The translations under genes were made by a program, and so were the position numbers. Positions 54,885 through 64,000 of a DNA stretch of 64,000 nucleotides are shown in pieces. The notes under the pieces are model-generated. The model was not told the DNA's origin, did not search any database, and saw only the letters and a program-made list of their open reading frames with translations. Position 1 is the first letter of the stretch; every line of letters starts with the position of its first letter. This DNA is from Agrocybe praecox (taxonomy: Eukaryota > Basidiomycota > Agaricomycetes > Agaricales > Agrocybaceae), in assembly GCA_964017145.1 (NCBI GenBank), contig OZ024845.1, forward strand, positions 1,674,001 to 1,738,000. Direction: 5' to 3'.

Positions 54885-56801
54885 ATGATAGGCTCCCTCG
54901 GTCTGCTCTACCAGACCTTTAACCTTCAAACATCCCTCCTCGTCATACTCGCCGGTTTCGTATTCGTACACCTCTTACCATACCTTATCGACCCTCATGG
55001 AATCCGTCGCTTTCCTGGTCCTTTCGTGGCCAAATTCTCTGATATATGGTTAGGTTTGGTCGCTAAGAATGGCCATAGGTCTGAAACTGTGCACCAAATG
55101 CACCTGAAATACGGTACGTGAGGTGGTCAAAGACACCATCGTGAACCGACAACTGACGATGCACCCAAGGTCCATTCGTACGAATTGCTCCGAACCATGT
55201 CTCAATTGCCGACCCCGACGCGCTCTCAATTGTCTATGCTCACGGAAATGGGGCCTTAAAGTCCGAGTTTTACGATGCTTTCGTGTCTATCCACCGCGGA
55301 ATCTTCAACACTCGCGACCGTAACGAACACGCACGTAAACGCAAAATTATATCACACATATTCTCTCAGAAGAATGTAATCGAATTTGAGCCCCAAGTCC
55401 GCCTTTACGTTGGAATGTTCATCAAACAGTGGGACCGGCTGTATGATATGGCGGTGAAAGGCATGTACGGGACGGAGGGCGAAGGCTGGAAAGGGGAGGG
55501 TGGAAGGCTTTGGCTCGACTGTTTACCATGTACGTCCAGCTTTCCAGAACGCGGTGAAATTGATCTGATGAAATCATTATCAACCCGCACTAACAGGGGC
55601 CAATTACCTGGCATTCGATATTGTTGGTGATCTAGCCTTCGGCGCGCCCTTTGGTATGATCAACGCTGCAAGAGACTTGGCTGTCGTTCCCAAAAATCAA
55701 CGGGATGCCATGGAAAACTATGGAAACTTGGACGCGGTTGAAGTACGGGAGATCCCCGCTGTTCAGATCTTGAATGGCCGTGGAGAATATTCAATGTCTA
55801 TGGGCGTCTTACCTCCATGGTGGCGTCCCATTGTCCGCTATCATCCCTGGTACAGCAAAGGCCTGAAGGATGTCAAGTCGCTCGCCGGTATCGCCATCAT
55901 GGCCGTCGCGAAACGTCTCGCCACCCCCACCGACAGAGTCGACCTTTTGAGCAAACTGCAAGAAGGACGCGATACCGATGGCCAGCTCCTGACAAAAGAA
56001 GAACTGACAGCTGAGGCATTGACATTGCTCATTGCTGGGTCAGACACTACATCCAAGTAAGCTCAAAAATTTGCTATGATGCTGGTTCCGTCATTAATCG
56101 CGTGATCCTTTCCAGCTCCACCTGTGCTATAATTTACTATTTGGCTCGTGACCCTCGAAGTCAAAAGAAGCTTCAGAAGGAACTTGACGAACAGCTAGGC
56201 ACAGAAGACGAACTCGTCGCTACCGACCAACAGGTGAAGCGCTTGCCGTACCTGGATGCTTGCATAAACGAAGGTCTCCGTCTTCACTCGACGTCCTCGC
56301 TCGGTCTCCCACGAGTGGTCCCTGAAGGAGGGCTCACCATTGCGAACCAGTATTTTCCCCCGGGAACTGTCCTCAGCGTGCCCAGCTATTCCATCCATCG
56401 CGATCCCAAGATATGGGGAGAAGACTTTGAGGCATACAGGCCAGAACGCTGGTTCGAGCGCGACCAAGCTGATATCCAGAAGACCTTCAATCCATTCTCT
56501 CTTGGTCCAAGGTGATTAAGCTCCTCCACTCCGTAACCCTCCAGCAACTAACCGTCATGCAGAGCTTGCGTCGGACGTAATCTGGCATTCTTGGAACTGC
56601 AAATTATCATCGCGTCAATTCTGCGCCGGTTTGACTTTGTACTCCAGCATCCCGATCAACAGGTGAGATTTGGTCTATTTTCTTTCCGTCAGTGTGGGTG
56701 TGATTTTGATGCTTCTTTTCCCACAGCTCAATACCAAAGAAGGCTTCCTTCGGAAACCTCTTGGTTGTATGGTAGGTATCAAACGACGAGAGACTCTGTA
56801 A
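54885..56801 (+). CDS. Cytochrome P450, CYP53-like (benzoate 4-monooxygenase family)
   Basis: Exons 54885-55113, 55170-55529, 55597-56056, 56116-56511, 56563-56662 and 56727-56801 give 539 residues. An N-terminal anchor (LLVILAGFVFVHLLPYL) places it in the endoplasmic reticulum. Landmarks are PFVRIAPNHVSIADPDAL, SEFYDAFVSIHRGIFNTRDR (typical of CYP53), the I-helix LLIAGSDTTSN, EGLR (402-405), the PERW motif in YRPERWF, and the heme-binding FSLGPRACVG near 476-486. CYP53 enzymes para-hydroxylate benzoate and related aromatics. A 22-residue region (GMYGTEGEGWKGEGGRLW) is more glycine-rich than usual. Close linkage to the xi-class GST would suit aromatic detoxification, but no co-regulation is shown. 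Confidence 0.88.
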
Positions 56802-57397
56802 CTCTCGAGCACTGTTGCATATATGGAGGGCCTGAGAAGCCACGAATGACTCAAAGATGTAACGTCTTTTATCAGCATGTTTTTGGACTTTCTGATATCA
56901 TTTTTTTTGTGTACTTTACTTATTCCGAATTTATTTTTAAACACACACACACCACTTTCCCATCTATCTGTCATTTCAATCATGATCGTCGAGAATAACA
57001 TGACTTTTAGTGATCTAGGCACTCAACAATACAAGATGCAAACTCACAACCGTGCGACGACCTGTTGTCGACTGGGCAATTGACGCATATATCTGCTAAA
57101 TCTGCCATTACTGCGGCTCGGAATGGCGCGGCATGTAGCGATACCCGTCCCTTTAACTGATATTTAGTACCACGAGAAGTAGGGGGAAAGGGCTCACATG
57201 CCATTAGCCTCTTTTAATACACCTTACTCAGTGGTACAGCGGTTGGCAAGCACCCCCTGCTATGAATAGTACCGCAATCTTCTCACTGAGGGGAATATAG
57301 CAAAACATAAGTAAGAGACTCCTGCAGCTCGTGAGCCTGTTCCATTCTTTGACTTTTCAAGCTCTTCCCCGTCAGCGCAGTAGCACCCCCAAGCATC
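56802..57397. other. Spacer between P450 gene and membrane-protein gene
   Basis: About 600 bp. It contains a short CA microsatellite (56941-56952) and the promoter of the next gene. No gene is supported. Confidence 0.4.
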
Positions 57398-58249
57398 ATG
57401 GCCTTCCAGTCATCTCACAGTGCTCCTGCGCCCTCGTCGACAGGTACCGGGGGGTCAGAGGGGGGCAGTGACCCAAATAACCAGCAAAACCCAAATTCGC
57501 CCTTTTCAGCTGCTGGATCCCCTCCGCTAATTCTAGCTTTCTTGGCAATCGGCCTTTTCTCAGCCGCTATGGTGGTCGTGTTTGGGTGGCGGCGGGTCCA
57601 CTTTGGTCGGGCCTGGGCATTACAGAGGATGCCAGTAGATGGTGTATCACCCTCCCCGAACGCCTTCCTTCTGACAAAGAAACCGAAGTTCTGGGACGTG
57701 TGGAATGCCGGAGATATCGATTGGTCAGATATCTCGGGGAGTAACAGAAGTAGATATGGATGGGGAAATATAATGGTACTGTACCTCCCTTTTTTTTTTT
57801 TTGAGATTTGTTTCTTTTAAAGTCATGAAAATATAACTGGCTGATACTTGTTTGCATTTTGCGTATCGTTAAACTTATAGCCTCTGAGCGCCACTGTCTT
57901 ACTATCCGACGAACCTGTCACTGAGAAACGAGAAACCCCTAATCCAGCCTTAGTTCACAGGGACCAATCTAATCGCCGCCCATTATTTCATATTATACCA
58001 CGTCGGCCCCAAGAAACCACATCACCAGGAAATGAGCAGGATCCCAAATCATCGACAACGAAGGCGACAACAACGACGACGACGACAAATTCGAGACTAC
58101 AAGTCGCAGTTTCGATAATCATGCCATCTCCCTCATACCCATTATACGTGAAGAAAGAGAAAGATAATCGCAGAAGTAGTAGTAGTAGGGAAGTGTACGA
58201 ATACGAGTATTCAATCGGAGTGTACAGTTGTCCGTTGCCAGATCAATGA
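57398..58249 (+). CDS. Single-pass membrane protein, paralogue 2 of 34754-35881
   Basis: Exons 57398-57775 and 57881-58249 give 248 residues. The N-terminus is Ser/Gly/Asn-rich (SSHSAPAPSSTGTGGSEGG), then one transmembrane segment (LILAFLAIGLFSAAMVVVFGW, about 46-66). The cytosolic part has RAWALQRMP, KFWDVW, the junction motif MPLSATVLLSDEP, VAVSIIMPSP and EYEYSIGVYSCPLP. The order of parts, the position of the intron just before PLSA, and the two conserved motifs match the gene at 34754-35881. A run of ACG codons gives a threonine tract. Function is unknown; the pair may be a basidiomycete-specific membrane protein family. Confidence 0.7.
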
Positions 58250-59012
58250 CATTTTCTCAATACATCGCTCATGTTACTAAAATTCCACAAAACATTCTTC
58301 CGTGCTGAGGGGGAATTGCGCAACTGTCGTATGTATTACAGTCAGTTATCGTTCCACCCAGTAAATTACCTGAGGAATCCCATTTGTTAAATTACACAGG
58401 GGGGAAGATAAAATTATCCCCGATTTCCCCTCTATCCGGTCTAACGTAACCATGAACTAGGAATAGGAATATTCGGCCTTCTAGAGTTTAATTACGCAGA
58501 ATCGAGCTAAGACATTCAAGGACGGGCGTCAAATTACGTTTGCTGCATCGGTTCAAGTCCAAGCGTTGTGCCAATCATATGCTTCGGATGAGTTCTGCTA
58601 TGTATTAGCGACAACAATGGATCATGTTCATGCGTCACTAAGCCGGTTTGACTGTTTCCATAAGTTTCTGGCTGATCAGCATGCACATGTGTTAAAATCT
58701 ATATATATATAATCTGTAAGAACAATGTAGAAGAAATACAAGTATAGAGGATACAGCTGCGGTTCGTATAGTTGGACGTAGGAGAACTAAAAAGTCCGAA
58801 AAATGCATAGAATAGACGCTCGGAGGAGAGGAAGAATGTAAAGTTGTTAATACAGTAACTACTATGACTACTATGACGATCCCAAGACTATATTTACGAT
58901 ATAGAAGGAAAGTCGACTCATGCTTTCCGGTTGATGTTAGTGTAGGCAGAAAAGACATAGGACAATTGGCATACGAGAAGTCGTGACCCACAAACACCAA
59001 CAGCCAAATAGA
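58250..59012. other. Convergent spacer
   Basis: About 760 bp with a few short AT repeats (58700-58712) and no supported gene. It lies downstream of genes on both strands. Confidence 0.4.
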
Positions 59013-59543
59013 TCACCTCCTCGGTCTCCCCAAAGTTAAAACTCCGGTTTTGTCCAAATCCAGGGACATTGACAGACCACCAAAACATATGTGGTTGAGC
59101 AAAGTGTCCACTCGCAATGCGCCATTTGCATGGCACGCGGCTCGCGCGTTTTCATTCGGCTCCATGCTGCACCGTTCTTCAAATTGCAGTCTGATTCGCT
59201 GCTGTTGTGAGATCGATAGACGTTCATATTCTTCTTTGGTCAACCTCTTCTGGAAGACGGAGTAGATAGCATGGAGGACATCCCCAACCCTGATACCGTC
59301 TTCTCGGGAGACGCGGATGGGCCAGTATTCTGGCAGGATTCCGCAAACGATGTGCATCTTCTTCAGAGGTGGTGTCGTCGCATAGTGATTCATCTCGAGG
59401 GGCCGGTCGTTTGGAAAAAAGGGATCGGGTACGCGATGTGCATAGTCTGGATGCTGTCTCAGGTCCCAGGTTATGGCGCACCGGTGGTGAGGAACGATAT
59501 CATGGTGTAGATATGCGATAAGAGGGTTGAACGTGAAGTTCAT
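59013..59543 (-). CDS. DUF6699-domain protein, 176 residues
   Basis: A single-exon minus-strand gene. The domain reads FNPLIAYL, ITWDLRQHPDYAHRV, then YWPIRVSREDGIRVGDVLHA, LTKEEYERLSISQQQRIRLQ and RVDTLLNHICFGGLSMS, matching the fungal family known as DUF6699, whose biochemical role is unknown. I chose the ATG at 59543 because a TATAAATA box lies about 50 bp upstream (59590-59597) and the frame before it shows no family resemblance. A relative with two such domains is 1.9 kb away on the same strand. Confidence 0.75.
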   Translation of the reverse strand: MNFTFNPLIAYLHHDIVPHHRCAITWDLRQHPDYAHRVPDPFFPNDRPLEMNHYATTPPLKKMHIVCGILPEYWPIRVSREDGIRVGDVLHAIYSVFQKRLTKEEYERLSISQQQRIRLQFEERCSMEPNENARAACHANGALRVDTLLNHICFGGLSMSLDLDKTGVLTLGRPRR

Positions 59544-61426
59544 GATGCGTGGGGGAGAGATGCTGCGTGCAGTTCTGCAGGGCCAGAGGTATTTATACAT
59601 TCGGAAAGAGTCGTGGACAGACACTTGTATGTTGTGTATCACAGAAGGCAACCACGCAACACTATGTGGGCTTTAGATTACCGAGGAAGAATGATTTGTA
59701 TGGGTACTCACAAAGTGTATCAATTCCCGAATCTGTGTCCCGCATCGCCCTTTATACTGGAAAAAAGCGGTTGTGACTGGCAAGCGCTAATATCATCACA
59801 AAGACTCGAATACAGACGTCAATGAGTGATGCACCTAAATTTCATGACGTGTGGTTGAAGATGCCAATATATTCACGGATATATGCTGCCAATTCCTGGT
59901 TGTTTACGTTCTCTGTGAATGCACACTACCACCAGTAGGTGGTGAGTATTGGGTTTGTGAGTGGTCTCTAGGCAAGTAAAGCTATACAATAAACCCATAC
60001 TGAGTATTGTTTGGGAAATGCAGACTGTAAAAGCACCCCATTTCTCTGTCTTGATGATGACTTGCTGAGAGGCAGAATCCACGAAAGATAGAAGATCTTT
60101 TTTTATCAGAAACAATCAATCGATGGAAAGCATGCCAGACGTCGAGATCGTTCCTCTCGCAGCCACTTCATCCATGCCGTCTCATTGAACCAGATCCAAG
60201 GCATGACTCTTTCAGTGATAGCGGTAACATTGACCCGCAGAAAGGCGCATCAAGTTGATCAAAGGCATTGATCGGCAGACCCCTGCAGAACCTAACGTTA
60301 AGCATCGCCTTGTGTTGTCCCGAACCCTACTCCGCGATGAATTCTGCCTGCAGACGACCATAGAAAGAGAGAAGATTTCGACTCATTGATATCTGATTTA
60401 TCATCTATGAAGATAAAGTGCTATGTAAGCCACAAATATCATGCACAATTATAGACTCTACCTGGCAGGAAGGAATGGAGACACAAGCGGGGGCGGCTTT
60501 CACTGGATCCCACTCCAACCATCCATGATCCACGACCGGTGAGTCTGAACTGAGCTGTCGGAGAGCCGCGAAACTCTTATGTACTTTTGGGTATAAAGCA
60601 CACGTCCGCATGTACAGAATTGAGTGGGCGTACCGGCCCACAACCAGATTTGTTCTAATTCTAGTTCCTGGACGGAACCTACCAGACCCAGACGGAGGAC
60701 ACATAAGTGTTTATCCTTCTCCGTCGTACTTGGGACGCCCTGTCCCTGTCAAGTCACCCGAGAAAGAAAAAAAAGGTTCAAGTAGAGATTGATGCTGACT
60801 GTCAAGTTTGAACAATGGAAGGTTCCCGGAGTCAACGCTTAGGCTTGGATTTTGTCGCGCTGCTTGGCTTTGTTTGCCATCTGATGGACGTTAGCGCCGG
60901 CTGTAAGGTAACCATTCTCGTAAGTAATTCGGAAGCAGTGCAGAGCATCTTCAAAGAGATTTCAGTTCTTGCTACTTCGAGCAAACTAACTTTCATACAA
61001 CTCCATACCACGATACGAGCAAGAGCGCTTTCATGATTGTTCGTTGGAATTCAGCGCTCGATGTAAAGTCTACCGATTGAACACCTCATTATCTTTCCAG
61101 TACTACAATTATAACACTGATATATAACAAAGTATATCTATACACATATAAAGTACTATACATAATCCAGCGTACACATATACGAATAGTATATAAAAAG
61201 GGACGATAGGAGGCGCAAATATACAAAAACCAGAAATAATGTATATAAAAATGATGCAGAAGACGAAAATGCAATAGATACTATGCTACATGATCCATGA
61301 TGAGAGGGAAAGATATGGGGAGGGATACATATATTGTGAAGATCAGTATATGATGATCAGATATATGGAAACATCTCCCGGGGTATCAATGACTTTTAAA
61401 ATAAAAAAAGACATAGGAGTGTCAGA
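59544..61426. other. Spacer between the two DUF6699 genes
   Basis: About 1.9 kb. The first part is the promoter of the small DUF6699 gene, with TATAAATA on the minus strand at 59590-59597. The rest has short frames on both strands, including an 80-100 codon one at 60405-60704 (minus) that I cannot assign. AT-rich sequence lies near 61120-61260. Confidence 0.4.
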
Positions 61427-62476
61427 TTACGTCCTTGACTTCCTCAAGGTCAATATACATGTCTTGTCTATTCCAGGGTAGACAGAAAGTCCAGCGAACA
61501 ATGTGTGGTCCAACAGACAGTCGATGCGGGTGACTCCCCGTGATTTGCGCAACTCCCTTTCTTGTGCATCGGCAGCCATGTTGTAGCGTGCTGTGTAAGC
61601 TGCTTTGACCCGCTCGCGCTGAACGCCCTGGAGGCCATCATATACCTCTTGGGTTATCTTCTTCCCAACAGTAGCGTATATGGCGTTGAGAACATCACCG
61701 AGCGTAATAAATCCCTGTTCGTGAATTTCGATGGGCCAGGATTCTGGGAAAATATCGCACACGATATTCATAGTCGTGAGGGGCGGAGAGGTAGCGAGTT
61801 GAGAAAGCTCGAGAGGAGAGGGGGATTCCTGTGGATTGGTGGCGCGACGTGCCCGATGCGGTGGCTCCCGCAAATCCCAGATGAGGGGTGAAGATTTGGA
61901 TGGGGAAGGAGTGCGGGAAGAGAAATCCACTGGGGGATACTGCCGAAGTGACAATATCCAGCTGTCGAGAGAGTTCGGGGAAACGACGAGACCCCCAAAC
62001 CATACTCGGTCTAGAAGGCAGTCCATTCTAATAATGCCTTGGTCGCGGCATAGCTTGCGCTGTTCGTCGTTCACTGGCATTTTACAACGCTGTTCGTAGA
62101 TTTGCTTGACCTTGAGTTGCTGTCGGCGAGGCAGGCGCTCGTATTCTTCTTGGGATAGACCCGACTTTAAAGAAGAGTGGATGGCGGAAAGGACATCGCC
62201 GAGGGTGATGCCTTCGTCGTCCTTGACGACTTGCACGGGCCATGTTTCTGGGAAATCATCGCATTGGACACGAATGACTCTCACAGGGTTTCTTGTTGCA
62301 AGCTGGGAGAGCTCAAGACGACAAGGTGACTCTTCTGGGTTAGAGACCTGTCGAGCGTACTCCGGAGCCTCTCGTAGGTCCCATATGATGGGCCAATGCT
62401 GTTCGGGAGCGAATACGTTGCGAGGTATGTCGTGTTGAGAGTAGGAAAGGCTTGGGTGAATTTCGAAGGCGTCCAT
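61427..62476 (-). CDS. Protein with two DUF6699 domains, 349 residues
   Basis: A single exon encodes two successive copies of the domain. The first (about 25-190) has PIIWDLREAPEYARQV, TWPVQVVKDDEGITLGDVLS, LSQEEYERLPRRQQLKVKQI and RMDCLLDRVWFGGLVV. The second (about 205-345) has PLIWDLREPPHRARRA, SWPIEIHEQGFITLGDVLNA, ITQEVYDGLQGVQRERVKAA and RIDCLLDHTLFAGLSV. Such duplication within one protein is unusual for a domain that normally occurs singly. The start at 62476 follows a TATAAATA box (minus strand, 62530-62537) by about 54 bp. The function of the domain is unknown. Confidence 0.78.
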   Translation of the reverse strand: MDAFEIHPSLSYSQHDIPRNVFAPEQHWPIIWDLREAPEYARQVSNPEESPCRLELSQLATRNPVRVIRVQCDDFPETWPVQVVKDDEGITLGDVLSAIHSSLKSGLSQEEYERLPRRQQLKVKQIYEQRCKMPVNDEQRKLCRDQGIIRMDCLLDRVWFGGLVVSPNSLDSWILSLRQYPPVDFSSRTPSPSKSSPLIWDLREPPHRARRATNPQESPSPLELSQLATSPPLTTMNIVCDIFPESWPIEIHEQGFITLGDVLNAIYATVGKKITQEVYDGLQGVQRERVKAAYTARYNMAADAQERELRKSRGVTRIDCLLDHTLFAGLSVYPGIDKTCILTLRKSRT

Positions 62477-62529
62477 GGTGCTCAAGGAAGAGAAGGAAGA
62501 TGAGGGAAGGAGACGAGAGCTGTAAGGGA

Positions 62530-62537
62530 TATTTATA
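62530..62537 (-). promoter_or_regulatory. TATA box of two-domain DUF6699 gene
   Basis: On the minus strand the sequence reads TATAAATA, about 54 bp before the chosen start codon. The same box and spacing are seen before the single-domain relative. Confidence 0.5.
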
Positions 62538-64000
62538 CCGGAAGATAATAACCTTGCTTGAATGCCGAGCGGAACCTTGAGATCCAGGAAGCTATATCGC
62601 AATAGTCCTTAAATTGGATGACGCTATAAACAAGTGTATGCTATGTGGTTGGTGTCCGCCGAATGAGCTGGATCCGCAATGAATTGCCTTCGAGTGAGGT
62701 AAGCGTGTACCGAAGTAGAACAATGTAGAGGGAGGGTTCAGCACTTAAGAAAGTGTACATTATATGGAACTTGTCGTAGGGCAAGGGTTATGACGCAAAG
62801 GCGAAGCGCCTCACATCACCGACGCGACCATACATATGCTGGGCCTGTGTATGTCTGTTGCACCGCCTCCACCCCGACACTTAGTTGCTTCGCCTTGGAC
62901 GAAAAACGTGTGCTATCAGCAACGAGATAATTTGCGTAACGTGAACTAAAGAGAGAAGATTCATAAGAATGAACAAAGTCCTTAATTGGAGACGTTACTC
63001 ACTGCGGGGTACCCTATGGAAATGCCTGACAGATGAAATGACTATGACTGGAATTCATCATGTCTATTACACTGTGGACTCATCCGCAGTCCCGCGAGTA
63101 TCGAACTGAGATGTTGTTTCAAGCTGAATAAAGTCGAGCATGTGCATATGCCCTGAGCATTCGCTCAACATCATAGGTGCCCGACATAGATTCGGGCTTA
63201 ACTAGTTAAGACTCAACGTCCAACCATTTGAATGAGAGCTTGTTTAGAAAGCTTCGTATTGAGCCACATATGTTCCGATGGAGTATACAAGAAAAGCAGC
63301 GATGAAGAGGTGTTGGGCAATGGGCAGAGAGAGTAATCGTTAACGAGGAGATGCGATACACTGTACAACGATTCATTAATCACGATTCACTCACACTGCC
63401 AATGGGCGCGCTGTTTGCGCTTGCTTGGTCTTGCCCTGACGGCAGTGCTCGTCGGACTTTGAATATATGGCCTCGGCCATGACCATCCATAAGCTGTACT
63501 GGTTACTACGGAAAGACTATCCGCTGGAGTATTTCTGCTGCGCAGTACTAATCCATCATTGTGGTCAAACAAATGGAGTCACTACGTTTGCTATCTGTGT
63601 GATAGGCGCTTTCAGACTGATGAGTAAGAAATTGCTTTCTCATATTTCGAACGAATCAATATCAGGCGGGGACTCGCCCTACTTATTATAGTAACTAACG
63701 AAGAGGATATTTAGACACTGCAATGCAAAGAAATGCTACATGCCATCTGACAAATGCGACATTCAGTTTATATTGCAGAACAAGATAAACGTGGGAGAAA
63801 AATGTGCTCATGCTATCTATGCATGACTAAAGTCTAGTGAGTTGCCAACTTTTAAAGCAAGTGAGGCCTGACAGAGTCCCTGGAGAGTTAACTTGTTTTT
63901 GAGAGTGTCAGAGTCGTACCAATTATTAGCGAGAACGTTCATACACCTTCACGGGGTCCATGTTCAACCTGCTCTGTGTCGGGTGATATATTTGAACGTC
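62538..64000. other. Terminal spacer without a supported gene
   Basis: About 1.5 kb to the window edge with only short frames on both strands. I see no domain motif, splice-consistent gene model or mobile-element end. Confidence 0.4.

Noticed and set aside
57225..57300. Words resembling a tRNA (cagtggtacagcggttgg)
   Set aside because: There is no B box or pairing acceptor end in a suitable place.
57776..57840. Extension of the first exon of the second membrane-protein gene into LYLPFFFFEICFF
   Set aside because: A GT donor, an acceptor at 57880 and homology to the paralogue after the junction show that this stretch is intron.
1..64000. CRISPR arrays or prokaryotic operons
   Set aside because: No regularly spaced direct repeats were seen and the gene structure is clearly eukaryotic.

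Overview
The window looks like a nuclear contig from an agaricomycete-type basidiomycete fungus. The evidence is: many short introns (about 50-60 bp) with GT-AG borders, dense gene spacing on both strands, families expanded in mushroom-forming fungi (NACHT NTPases, single-exon F-box proteins, DUF6699, a CYP53-like P450, xi-class GST, MAG-type GPI glycoprotein), and no bacterial-style operons. All exon structures were derived by hand from splice motifs, reading phase and family resemblance.

Region 1 (1-26,300) is dominated by a repeated NLR-like unit: a four-exon gene for a NACHT NTPase of about 883 residues with an unrecognised 410-residue C-terminal region. Copy A is cut by the window edge, copy B carries a 2-nt deletion, copies C and D are open, and an old decayed fragment follows D. 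The spacers are themselves repeated and carry a relic exon of a xi-class GST, a relic of a membrane-protein-like exon, and a 551-bp inverted-repeat element (MITE-like) whose empty site survives in the A-B spacer. Between C and D sit a 15-exon OPT/YSL-type transporter, a duplicated pair of small secreted RNase N1/T1-like genes, and a DUF3632-like gene.

Region 2 (27,300-44,500) is mostly core genes between F-box genes: a TMEM223-like mitochondrial membrane protein next to a Helitron-like terminus, an SRRM1-like PWI/RS splicing factor, a single-pass Gly-rich membrane protein, a GET5/UBL4A-like tail-anchor factor divergent from a complex I NDUFS5 gene, and ERG3 sterol C5-desaturase divergent from an F-box gene.

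Region 3 (44,500-64,000) holds another F-box gene flanked by direct repeats, a tRNA-like sequence, the xi-class GST (glutathionyl-hydroquinone reductase) gene, a MAG-like GPI glycoprotein gene with a 6-nt microexon, a CYP53-like P450, a paralogue of the Gly-rich membrane protein, and two DUF6699 genes, one with a duplicated domain. The P450 and quinone-active GST fit aromatic-compound metabolism in a litter or wood decayer; this is inference.

The strongest candidate for something undescribed is the NACHT array with its shared, family-specific C-terminal region.
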